NCBI RefSeq assembly: GCF_024398035.1
Contig: NZ_CP073748.1
Coordinates: forward strand, 611,501 to 675,500
DNA: 64,000 bases
Source of the DNA: Kordiimonas sp. SCSIO 12603
Lineage (GTDB): Bacteria > Pseudomonadota > Alphaproteobacteria > Sphingomonadales > Kordiimonadaceae
Direction of reading: 5' to 3'
Under the pieces are notes generated by a model. The model worked only from the letters and a program-made list of their open reading frames with translations. It had not been told where the DNA came from and searched no databases. This document shows positions 28,727-35,144 of this stretch, in pieces. A program made the translations under genes and the position numbers. Numbering within the stretch: the first letter of the stretch is position 1; each line of letters opens with the position of its first letter.

Positions 28727-30301
28727 GCACCCATAGCTCAGCTGGATAGAGCGCTGCCCTCCGAAGGCAGAGGCCAGAGGTTCGAATCCTCTTGGGTGCG
28801 CCATCTCAAAATTTTCCCCACAAATCTCCCTCAAAGCCTTGAATGGCAAGGCGTACGCTGGTGTTCGAAAACCTTCACCGCGCTTGAACGCTAATTTGTC
28901 TGCAAACGTCAGTCTTAGGACCGTTCTTTTGTCCACCAATTTGGGGGAATTCCATATTTTCTGCGGGTTTGAGAGGTAGGTCATCGCGTGTTCGAACATT
29001 TGCTCGAAGGTATGCTTGGGTTTGTGCATATCTGCAAGCTGTTCACGCAACTCAAACTTGGTATTTTCAAGTCTTTGGATTTTACGTTCATATGCTTTGA
29101 CGACAGTTTTACTATCCGAATCTGCGAGGAGGTCCATCAACTCATCGATTTGTTTGTCGATAGAATTCAAGTCTCTTTTCACGCAAGCCTTGAGTTGCGT
29201 GGCTTTTGACACTGACATGTCCCATAAATCACGAAACATATCTGCTGCAAGCGTCGCTAACGATTCTGATGGCTGCAACTTGCCTAAAAGCGTTTCGAAC
29301 TCTTTCTCAATTAGCTCTTTACGGATAGACTTTCGGTAGCTTTCACAGCCTTTAATAAAGCAAAGATAATAAGGATAGCTCTTATTTCTACCTTTAGACC
29401 AACAAGCGGTTAAAGGATGACCGCAATCACCACAGGTAATGAAACCGCGTAAAGGGAAGTCTTCTCTGATATCCGCGACTGCAGGTGCTTTGGCACCTTT
29501 CTTCAGGCGTTCCTGTATCTTTTGATATGTCTGGAATTTAATCAGAGGCTCATGATGACCTTTTCTCAAAGAGACATCCCAATCAGGGATTTCAATATAG
29601 CCTGCATAGATAGGACGATTAAGAAGCTCGTATATCCGTTGATGACGTGCGATCCCTTTACTGAAATAAGGTTGCTTTTCCAGGAAACGCTTCGCTTCGG
29701 CTTTTGTTTCAAAGCGTCCTGATGCAAATCCATTCAAAGCTTCAGCTAGAATAGTTGCGTAAGGTTCGTCTCTTACAAGCAACTTGCCATGACCCGCTAC
29801 TTTCTCATAGCGATAGCCTATCGGGGGCATAAACACCCAATAACCATTCATCGCACGCGCACGCATACGGTTCTTGGTTTGCTCGCCGTTCTTCTGTCGC
29901 TGGTGTTGCGATACAGAGGCAAGAAGGTTCTCTACAAGAATAGAGTCTGAGTCTTCACCAAACTCAATAGAAGGGCTTTCGAGCACACCGCCAGCAGTCG
30001 CAATATCAGCTCGAAGCTGCAAGTGAGCATCCAGCCCACGAGCAAGACGAGAGATATCGTCAATGATAACGATGTGACCGCTACCTTTTCTATTAGCACT
30101 TAGATAATTAAGCATGGCTTGCATACCTGTTCGTGCAGTCAGAGAGCCTGACGTGTCGTCGTTAAATACCTTAACGACTTTATGGCCTTTATACTTCGCA
30201 TATTCACGACAACGCGTTTCCTGAGAAGAGAGACCATTGCCGCGTGTGGTCTGTTTTACATTCGACACACGGCAGTAGATTACAGCTGGTTGTTGGGGCA
30301 T
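28691..30301 (-). CDS. Large serine recombinase (integrase of the element)
   Basis: 536 residues as read here. The N-terminal resolvase domain has the catalytic serine in VIYCRVS (Ser13) and IIDDISRLAR. A recombinase domain follows (about 165-270). Then come a zinc ribbon (CGDCGHPLTACW, then YLCFIKGCESY) and a coiled coil (about 365-430). It catalyses integration and excision of the element. The last 37 residues, from MAHPRGFEPLASAFGG on, are an antisense reading of tRNA-Arg and 36 bp of chromosome. They belong to the integration site and not to the gene. In the excised circle the frame would instead run into the 52-codon ORF at 49475-49633, giving 551 residues. The gene is preceded by a 95-residue ORF with a one-base overlap. 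Confidence 0.93.
   Translation of the reverse strand: MPQQPAVIYCRVSNVKQTTRGNGLSSQETRCREYAKYKGHKVVKVFNDDTSGSLTARTGMQAMLNYLSANRKGSGHIVIIDDISRLARGLDAHLQLRADIATAGGVLESPSIEFGEDSDSILVENLLASVSQHQRQKNGEQTKNRMRARAMNGYWVFMPPIGYRYEKVAGHGKLLVRDEPYATILAEALNGFASGRFETKAEAKRFLEKQPYFSKGIARHQRIYELLNRPIYAGYIEIPDWDVSLRKGHHEPLIKFQTYQKIQERLKKGAKAPAVADIREDFPLRGFITCGDCGHPLTACWSKGRNKSYPYYLCFIKGCESYRKSIRKELIEKEFETLLGKLQPSESLATLAADMFRDLWDMSVSKATQLKACVKRDLNSIDKQIDELMDLLADSDSKTVVKAYERKIQRLENTKFELREQLADMHKPKHTFEQMFEHAMTYLSNPQKIWNSPKLVDKRTVLRLTFADKLAFKRGEGFRTPAYALPFKALREICGENFEMAHPRGFEPLASAFGGQRSIQLSYGCASVGGADTTRQ
28727..28803 (+). tRNA. tRNA-Arg (anticodon CCG)
   Basis: 77 nt with encoded CCA. The acceptor stem GCACCCA pairs with TGGGTGC, followed by discriminator G. 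The D-arm begins at AGCTCAGCTGGATAGAGC. The anticodon stem CTGCC/GGCAG holds loop CTCCGAA, so the anticodon is CCG, reading CGG. The T-arm is CCAGAGGTTCGAATCCTCTTGG. Its 3' end is the attachment site of the mobile element. Confidence 0.97.
28798..28804. repeat. Left attachment-site repeat (att core GCGCCAT)
   Basis: It comprises the last two bases of the acceptor stem, discriminator/CCA of tRNA-Arg plus one T. On the minus strand it reads ATGGCGC and forms codon 500 onward of the recombinase frame. Confidence 0.7.
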
Positions 30302-30588
30302 TATTTGTCCTCGCTTTCTGTTGTTAATTTATCCTTCAAGTATAAGTCATACTCGTCATCTAATGGGGCTGCTTCAAAGTCTTCTCCACAGATAGCTTTA
30401 AGGGCGAGAGTGGTTGCATCTCTGCCAAAACCCAGGTCAACAAATTGGGTCATGATCTGCCAGAGTGTGATGAGCAATTCCTGCTTTTGCTCTTCGGTCA
30501 GATCAAACTCGTCCAGGTGATGGCGATACTTTTCGAGTTCAGGAGAGTCAGCGGGTAGTGGGTCTGGGATTGGGGCATGTTCATTCAT
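30301..30588 (-). CDS. Small acidic protein upstream of the serine recombinase
   Basis: 95 residues, acidic, predicted mostly helical, with LTEEQKQELLITLWQIMTQFVDLGFG in the middle. Its TAA overlaps the recombinase ATG by one base, so the two are translated together. I recall similar small 'VDLGFG' proteins encoded before serine recombinases in alphaproteobacterial islands. It is a reasonable candidate for a directionality factor or regulator of the recombinase, but nothing in the sequence proves this. Confidence 0.7.
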   Translation of the reverse strand: MNEHAPIPDPLPADSPELEKYRHHLDEFDLTEEQKQELLITLWQIMTQFVDLGFGRDATTLALKAICGEDFEAAPLDDEYDLYLKDKLTTESEDK

Positions 30589-30730
30589 GTCTTCTACTTT
30601 CTTTTTATAGTTTGCGAGGGCATGTATTCGCCCACACTTGAAAAAAATTACATCTCAATAGAGATATTTTTTGCTTGCGATTGTATTTTCGCTGATTGAA
30701 AACTTGCCATGTGAACTATGGATAAGTCTA

Positions 30731-30771
30731 AGGACTGCCTGTTAAGTCCTGTAAAGTTTACGGAAGTTTAC
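30731..30771. promoter_or_regulatory. Cluster of small dyads between divergent genes
   Basis: AGGACT-N8-AGTCCT (30731-30750) is followed directly by GTAAAGTTTAC (30751-30761) and a further GTTTAC (30766-30771). It lies 33 bp before the 30804 start and 143 bp from the recombinase operon start. It is likely an operator region. A weak hairpin ATCTC-AATA-GAGAT followed by T's lies at 30652-30672. Confidence 0.45.
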
Positions 30772-30803
30772 AAACTGAGTGATTTTGTTGGGGGTACATA
30801 AGT

Positions 30804-31400
30804 ATGGCATTTGATGTGGCAGCGCATGGGCTTGATAGCCACTACTCCCCAGCACAGCAGGAACGTATCAGACAGTTAATGCTTGAGGACTGGAAAGCTG
30901 CTGGCGTTAAGCTCCCTACCTATATGAAACTTGTTGCACGCTATATTGAGAAAACAGGTGTGTCAGAAGACTGGCTATCAAAGCTGCGTCACCAGACAAT
31001 GGATAATATGCTCAAAAAGCTTTACAACCCACGCTACGAGTTCTGGGCGTGCCTCCATTTATATCTGAATAAGAAATACGGTCATCAAGACATCACCGGT
31101 CAGTATGCCGAGGATGATATATTTGGTGCTGCCTTCGTTCGCTATGGGGGCGCTCAGTCAGCCCCAAATTCAGGTCAGCATAAAATCGGTGACATGGTGA
31201 TTGATATAACCACCGAGGAAGGGAAGGAGTTTGCATATGCTTCAATCCCTCAGGAAGATAGCCATAAACCTCTAAATGACTTTACCCTTGATATTGAATA
31301 CCCGGTAAGGGGCGTTGCTATTAAGCAGGATCAAAAGACCTTAATCATTTTAAGGGATGTAATGACCCAAGCGATCACCATGCAGGAGCTTGAGCAATGA
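30804..31400 (+). CDS. Hypothetical protein
   Basis: 198 residues, not recognised. The N-terminal half is helical (YSPAQQERIRQLMLEDWKAAG, then WLSKLRHQTMDNMLKKLYNPRYEFWACLHLYLNKKYG). This could be a DNA-binding or partner-binding helical domain. The C-terminal half is beta-rich, ending IKQDQKTLIILRDVMTQAI. There is no signal or membrane segment. It overlaps the next gene by 4 bp (ATGA), so the two are cotranscribed and probably act together. It is a divergent first gene on the element's plus strand. Confidence 0.75.
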   Translation: MAFDVAAHGLDSHYSPAQQERIRQLMLEDWKAAGVKLPTYMKLVARYIEKTGVSEDWLSKLRHQTMDNMLKKLYNPRYEFWACLHLYLNKKYGHQDITGQYAEDDIFGAAFVRYGGAQSAPNSGQHKIGDMVIDITTEEGKEFAYASIPQEDSHKPLNDFTLDIEYPVRGVAIKQDQKTLIILRDVMTQAITMQELEQ

Positions 31401-31987
31401 GTGATCAAGCACAAGAACGCTTCGAAGCATTAAAGGCGTATTTCGATAAATTACCCACCAAAGAGAAAGAGCGAGAGGCCGCAAAGGGGCAAGCTCATGA
31501 TGGCGCTGTATTTGATCTGATCAAGAATGGTGACGGCGTTGGTCTCTATGCCTCTGTGCAGAAAGATCCAAGCTTACTTGAAAAGCAGGATGAAAAGGGG
31601 ATGACACCGTTACATTGGTCTGCGGTGGATAAATCTGGCCTTACGTATGAGATCACTACGTCACAACCAAGCAATGCACCCTGGATGCGGGATAACTTTG
31701 ATCGCCTGCCTATGGAGGTAGCTAAAGAAGCTGGACGTGAACAAGATCAATTAAAACTCGAACGCGTTACATATCCGCAGCTATTCCAGCAGGAGAAAAA
31801 TGGCCCCGAGCAATCAGCTAAAGTTTCTAAATATTATAAGAAGCATAAGGAAACTGGTAAGACAGATACAAGGGATAGGGAGAGCCGTGCTTTGGAGAGG
31901 CTTAAGGCCAAGCTTAACAAACTGTCCCAAACAAAAGAACTTGGAAGCCCGAAAGAAAAAACGAAATCAAAGAGCAGGGGACGATGA
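31397..31987 (+). CDS. Acyl-CoA-binding/ankyrin-like hypothetical protein
   Basis: 196 residues. Around residues 35-110 there is one clear ankyrin-type unit (DEKGMTPLHWSAVDKSG) and a second degenerate one (NFDRLPMEVAKEAGR). This resembles the ankyrin half-repeats seen in small acyl-CoA-binding or toxin-immunity-like proteins. The C-terminal 60 residues are highly basic and lysine-rich, suggesting nucleic-acid contact or disorder. The function is unknown. It is coupled to the preceding ORF by ATGA. Confidence 0.6.
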   Translation: MSDQAQERFEALKAYFDKLPTKEKEREAAKGQAHDGAVFDLIKNGDGVGLYASVQKDPSLLEKQDEKGMTPLHWSAVDKSGLTYEITTSQPSNAPWMRDNFDRLPMEVAKEAGREQDQLKLERVTYPQLFQQEKNGPEQSAKVSKYYKKHKETGKTDTRDRESRALERLKAKLNKLSQTKELGSPKEKTKSKSRGR

Positions 31988-32011
31988 AAAAAGGGCGGCT
32001 ATAAAGCCGCC
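31987..32011 (-). terminator. Terminator shared by convergent genes
   Basis: On the minus strand AGGCGGCT / AGCCGCC with a short loop is followed by CTTTTTT, 18 bp beyond the lipoprotein stop. Read on the plus strand the hairpin follows the ankyrin-like stop but lacks a T-run. Confidence 0.8.
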
Positions 32012-32028
32012 TGAATTTGTGGGTGTAG

Positions 32029-32643
32029 TTATAGGCCGTATTCTTGTTTTTTCTCGGCGACTACTTCTTCAATGGTTTCACCTGAAAACCCGAACTTCTT
32101 TCCAGCCTTCGCATATGCCGCATCTGCCTTCTTACGGAAGGCTAGTTCTTCCGGTGTATCAAGGATCAGGGCATTCTTATAACCATCCCACGAAGTACGT
32201 GTGCCGTTATGGTCATAGTAATGTTTCAGGGCGTCACTGATCTTCGCTCTATGGGTGCCATAGTACCAAGAGCCATTTTTGTCTTTCTTAACCATCATGA
32301 CAGCTTCTTTCTCACCCTTTGTCCCTTTGGGATAAAGAACCGCAATAACATTCTGCTTGGGTAGGTTTGCTGGATTACTGTCACTAATTTCATAGATAGT
32401 TTTGGCGACGCCTTCGATGGTAGAGACGTGAAGCTTCAATCGCACTTTATATTCTGGTTCTGCATCTGAGCCTTCATTATCAAATGCCAAAACCTCAACG
32501 TCATCCAATTGAATGACAGGCGTATCTGAATCAAATTCCTTCTCTTCAATTGCTGCTTTTAATGTGTCCGGGGTGATTGGTTCGGGATAGCTATCACAGG
32601 CGGCTAACCCTAATAATAAGAACATCATAAATAGATATTTCAT
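32029..32643 (-). CDS. Lipoprotein of unknown function
   Basis: About 204 residues from the ATG at 32643, which has GAAGGAAT upstream and a proper lipoprotein signal (MKYLFMMFLLLGLAACDSYP, lipobox LAAC, Cys16). The mature part has a beta-rich domain (DTPVIQLDDVEVLAFDNEG, KVRLKLHVSTIEGVAKTIYEI) and a helical C-terminus (AFRKKADAAYAKAGKKFGFSG). I do not recognise the family. It has its own terminator. A surface-exclusion or envelope role is conceivable for a mobile-element lipoprotein, but that is a guess. Confidence 0.75.
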   Translation of the reverse strand: MKYLFMMFLLLGLAACDSYPEPITPDTLKAAIEEKEFDSDTPVIQLDDVEVLAFDNEGSDAEPEYKVRLKLHVSTIEGVAKTIYEISDSNPANLPKQNVIAVLYPKGTKGEKEAVMMVKKDKNGSWYYGTHRAKISDALKHYYDHNGTRTSWDGYKNALILDTPEELAFRKKADAAYAKAGKKFGFSGETIEEVVAEKKQEYGL

Positions 32644-32751
32644 GATGAATAATTCCTTCGAGTTAAAACCCTCCATTTCTCCCGTTTTTCATAACTATAA
32701 ATTGACAGATTCAGCTTTTGAACGTAGGTAGGAAATCCAACGACTTGCTAA

Positions 32752-32822
32752 ACATACAGTCGTATGTATCGAGTCGATGCGTGCAAATTCAGCCCCCGTG
32801 CATAATGGAGCCTTTTTGCACG
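32752..32822. promoter_or_regulatory. Inverted-repeat region upstream of the resolvase
   Basis: Two dyads lie in 71 bp: ACATAC-AGTC-GTATGT (32752-32767), and CGTGCAAA (32780-32787) with TTTGCACG (32815-32822). The position, 66-136 bp before a resolvase/invertase gene, suits a res-like recombination site or operator. Confidence 0.45.
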
Positions 32823-32887
32823 ACTTACACGTATCAAGAGTCTCTTTTCCCTTTTAAATCAATCCGCTAAAGCCCTATCCTTCATAT

Positions 32888-33454
32888 ATGAAGATAGGAT
32901 ATGCCCGCGTTTCTACCGAGGATCAAAGCCTTGATCTCCAACTAGACGCACTCACTGCCGCTGGCTGTGAAGCAATCTATAAAGATCATGGTGTGAGTGG
33001 CGTTAAATCTAATCGCCACGGCCTTGATGCTGCGATCAAAGCAACAGGGAAAAATGACGTGTTTATGGTCTGGAAACTCGACAGGCTAGGCCGCTCATTG
33101 GGCTTCCTTATTCAGCTGGTAGACACCTTGCGCGAACGAGGCGCTGGATTTTGCTCTCTGACGGACGGGATTGATACCACGACACCATCAGGGAAACTTG
33201 TGTTCCATATTATGGGCGCACTTGCTGAATTCGAGCGTGAACTAATCAGAGAGCGTACCAAAGCAGGCATGCTTGCAGCCAAAGAACGCGGAACCATATT
33301 GGGTAGACCAAGGAAGCTAACAATCAACCAGATTAAGCAGGCATATGCCCTGCATAAAAACGGTATGACATTAACCGATCTTGCACCACGTTTTGGCGTT
33401 GATAGATCAACACTTTCCAGAGCAATCGCAGCAATCAATGATACCTGTCACTAG
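32888..33454 (+). CDS. Small serine recombinase, resolvase/invertase family
   Basis: 188 residues. The resolvase catalytic domain has IGYARVSTEDQSLDLQ with Ser9, then VWKLDRLGRS, GKLVFHIMGALAEFERELIRERT and a C-terminal helix-turn-helix (MTLTDLAPRFGVDRSTLSRAI). It matches Tn3-type resolvases and DNA invertases. Its dyads upstream and the large inverted repeat 180 bp downstream are possible targets. No transposase accompanies it. It is separate from the element's own large serine recombinase, and may resolve multimers of the circular form or invert a segment. Confidence 0.92.
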   Translation: MKIGYARVSTEDQSLDLQLDALTAAGCEAIYKDHGVSGVKSNRHGLDAAIKATGKNDVFMVWKLDRLGRSLGFLIQLVDTLRERGAGFCSLTDGIDTTTPSGKLVFHIMGALAEFERELIRERTKAGMLAAKERGTILGRPRKLTINQIKQAYALHKNGMTLTDLAPRFGVDRSTLSRAIAAINDTCH

Positions 33455-33602
33455 GTTTAATCAAGGTTTCTGCGAACCGGATAACCAGCTTTCTATCTTC
33501 CGATGAAGGCAGGTTTAAATAGGCAGATAACAAACGTCCGCAATCGTCCGCTTCCATCTTGCTTATCTTCCTGAGTAGTTCGTTGAAATTGTCTTTGGCC
33601 AT
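33435..33602 (-). CDS. Short hypothetical protein convergent with the resolvase
   Basis: A 55-residue ORF, MAKDNFNELLRKISKMEADD onward, mostly helical. A very good ribosome site (GAAAGGA, 8 bp before ATG) supports it. Its 3' end overlaps the resolvase 3' end by 20 bp on the other strand. No family is recognised. Confidence 0.5.
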   Translation of the reverse strand: MAKDNFNELLRKISKMEADDCGRLLSAYLNLPSSEDRKLVIRFAETLIKPSDRYH

Positions 33603-33636
33603 ACAGTAGTCCTTTCTTTTTCTGGTAGGCCGGACG

Positions 33637-33750
33637 TTAACAACTGCGCAAACGCGTGCAGCACGATGTATTAGACCAGATTGCTCTAGTCCTATTTCAC
33701 CGTCATCCGACCCTCAAGAAAGGCCGTTTTTGCGTTTGCTGGGTTGTTAA
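33637..33750. repeat. Large imperfect inverted repeat (19-nt arms)
   Basis: Left arm 33637-33655 begins TTAACAACTGCG and right arm 33732-33750 is its reverse complement apart from about three positions (TTAACAACCCAG when flipped). The spacer is 76 bp. It lies between the resolvase and dinB, and is a candidate recombination site. An integron attC-like reading was considered (GTTAAGC at 33746 fits GTTRRRY), but the left box does not fit. Confidence 0.6.
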
Positions 33751-33791
33751 GCCCAGATTGACTTTCAGTAAAACAGATAGGATTTCCGCAG

Positions 33792-33851
33792 GCCATATCC
33801 CCCACATGGATATGCACAGCTTTCAAAGTGAATGACCTCAAATATCATTTG
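33792..33851 (+). repeat. 60-bp repeat copy 1, before dinB, with hairpin
   Basis: It matches 35020-35079 at 46 of 60 positions. It contains the hairpin CATATCC-N7-GGATATG (33794-33814). Confidence 0.7.
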
Positions 33852-33866
33852 GAACAAAATAAGAAC
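33852..33866 (+). promoter_or_regulatory. LexA (SOS) box upstream of dinB
   Basis: GAAC-AAAATAA-GAAC is an exact GAAC-N7-GAAC direct repeat, the alphaproteobacterial LexA site, 38 bp before the dinB start. It predicts DNA-damage induction of dinB. Confidence 0.8.
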
Positions 33867-33904
33867 ATATGCTAGTTTGATTCTAATAAAATAGAAGTGT
33901 TCAC

Positions 33905-34975
33905 ATGAGTATCAGGAAGATCATACATATTGATATGGATGCGTTTTATGCTTCCGTTGCACAGCGCGATAATCCTGAGTTGCGCGGAAAACCCATTGCA
34001 GTTGGTGGCGGTGGTGAGCGAGGCGTAGTAATGACCGCCAGTTACGAAGCTCGGGCCTATGGCGTTCGATCAGCCATGCCGGGTCGCAAAGCTCAAGAGC
34101 TATGTCCTGACATTATATTTGTTCCATCCAATTTTGATGCTTACCGCGAAGCTTCTCGGAAAATACGAGCTATCTTTAATGATTATACGGATCTGGTTGA
34201 GCCTCTGTCGTTGGATGAGGCTTATCTGGATGTAACAGAAAATAAGCATGACATTCCGTATGCGACACAAGTTGCCAAGGAAATCAGAGAACGGATTTTC
34301 GAGGATACAGGTCTGACCTCATCTGCCGGTATTTCTTTCAATAAGTTTTTGGCAAAGACTGCGTCAGACATAAATAAGCCAAACGGTATGAAAGTGATTT
34401 TACCAGAAGATGCACCTGCGTTTCTTGAAGCCATGAAAATTGAAAAGTTTCACGGTATTGGCAAAGCCACCGCGGCCAAAATGCACAAGCTGGATATCTA
34501 TACAGGGGCAGATTTAAAGCAGCTTAGTGAGCATGAACTTCATCAGCGTTTTGGCAAAGCTGGTATCCGCTATTATCATATCGTCAGAGGTAACGATAAC
34601 CGGGCTGTAAATCCGGACCTTGAGCGTAAATCGATCAGCGTTGAAAACACCTTTCGCCAAGACACCATGGATAAGAATACCCTCGCTGACGAATTAAGAG
34701 ATATGTCAGAGTCCCTTGATACCCGTATTGAGAAAGCCAAGGCATCAGGTAAAACCATCACCCTTAAAATCAAATACTCTGATTTTAAATCGATCACCCG
34801 TTCAATAACCATTGATCATCCGACCGCAGATATTGATGAAATCCTGCGCCTAGGTATTCACTTGCTGGATAAGGTTGAACTTGTAAAAACTGTGCGCCTG
34901 ATAGGAATTGGTATTTCTAACCTCAGCGATGATAATGGGGATGAAGAAATACCCCAATTAAGCCTCGGAATATAA
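33905..34975 (+). CDS. dinB: DNA polymerase IV (Y family)
   Basis: 356 residues. Catalytic acids are visible in IIHIDMDAFYASV (Asp10, Asp12) and in LSLDEAYLDV (Asp104, Glu105). The YEARAYGVRSAM finger motif and helix-hairpin-helix (FHGIGKATAAKM) are also present. It ends QLSLGI, a typical beta-clamp-binding tail. It performs error-prone translesion synthesis. The LexA box indicates SOS control. Carriage on a mobile element beside a putative nuclease gene suggests a damage-tolerance or mutagenesis role during transfer or defence, which is inference. Confidence 0.96.
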   Translation: MSIRKIIHIDMDAFYASVAQRDNPELRGKPIAVGGGGERGVVMTASYEARAYGVRSAMPGRKAQELCPDIIFVPSNFDAYREASRKIRAIFNDYTDLVEPLSLDEAYLDVTENKHDIPYATQVAKEIRERIFEDTGLTSSAGISFNKFLAKTASDINKPNGMKVILPEDAPAFLEAMKIEKFHGIGKATAAKMHKLDIYTGADLKQLSEHELHQRFGKAGIRYYHIVRGNDNRAVNPDLERKSISVENTFRQDTMDKNTLADELRDMSESLDTRIEKAKASGKTITLKIKYSDFKSITRSITIDHPTADIDEILRLGIHLLDKVELVKTVRLIGIGISNLSDDNGDEEIPQLSLGI

Positions 34976-35019
34976 AACCTAAACTCACCTCAGTTCACTA
35001 CACCTATATCTCAGGACAC

Positions 35020-35079
35020 GCCATACCCTTCACACGGGTATGCACGGCTTTAAAGATGAATAAATTCAAATATTAGTTG
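35020..35079 (+). repeat. 60-bp repeat copy 2, before the 580-residue gene, with hairpin
   Basis: The hairpin is CATACCC-N7-GGGTATG (35022-35042). Relative to copy 1 one stem pair has changed from T-A to C-G on both sides, a compensatory change that keeps the stem and the 7-nt loop length. Confidence 0.7.
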
Positions 35080-35144
35080 TTTTTTACATCCATTTTGCTC
35101 GATAAATTCCTATATAAATGAATTAAGAATCAGAAAGAGTAGAC

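Noticed and set aside
28691-28803. The peptide ending read across the tRNA as a genuine recombinase domain
   Set aside because: It is the familiar antisense translation of a tRNA-Arg gene. It exists only because the element is integrated there.
33637-33752. Integron attC site
   Set aside because: GTTAAGC fits the right core box, but the left box does not match RYYYAAC and the 76-bp spacer is not a clean hairpin. No integron integrase is present.
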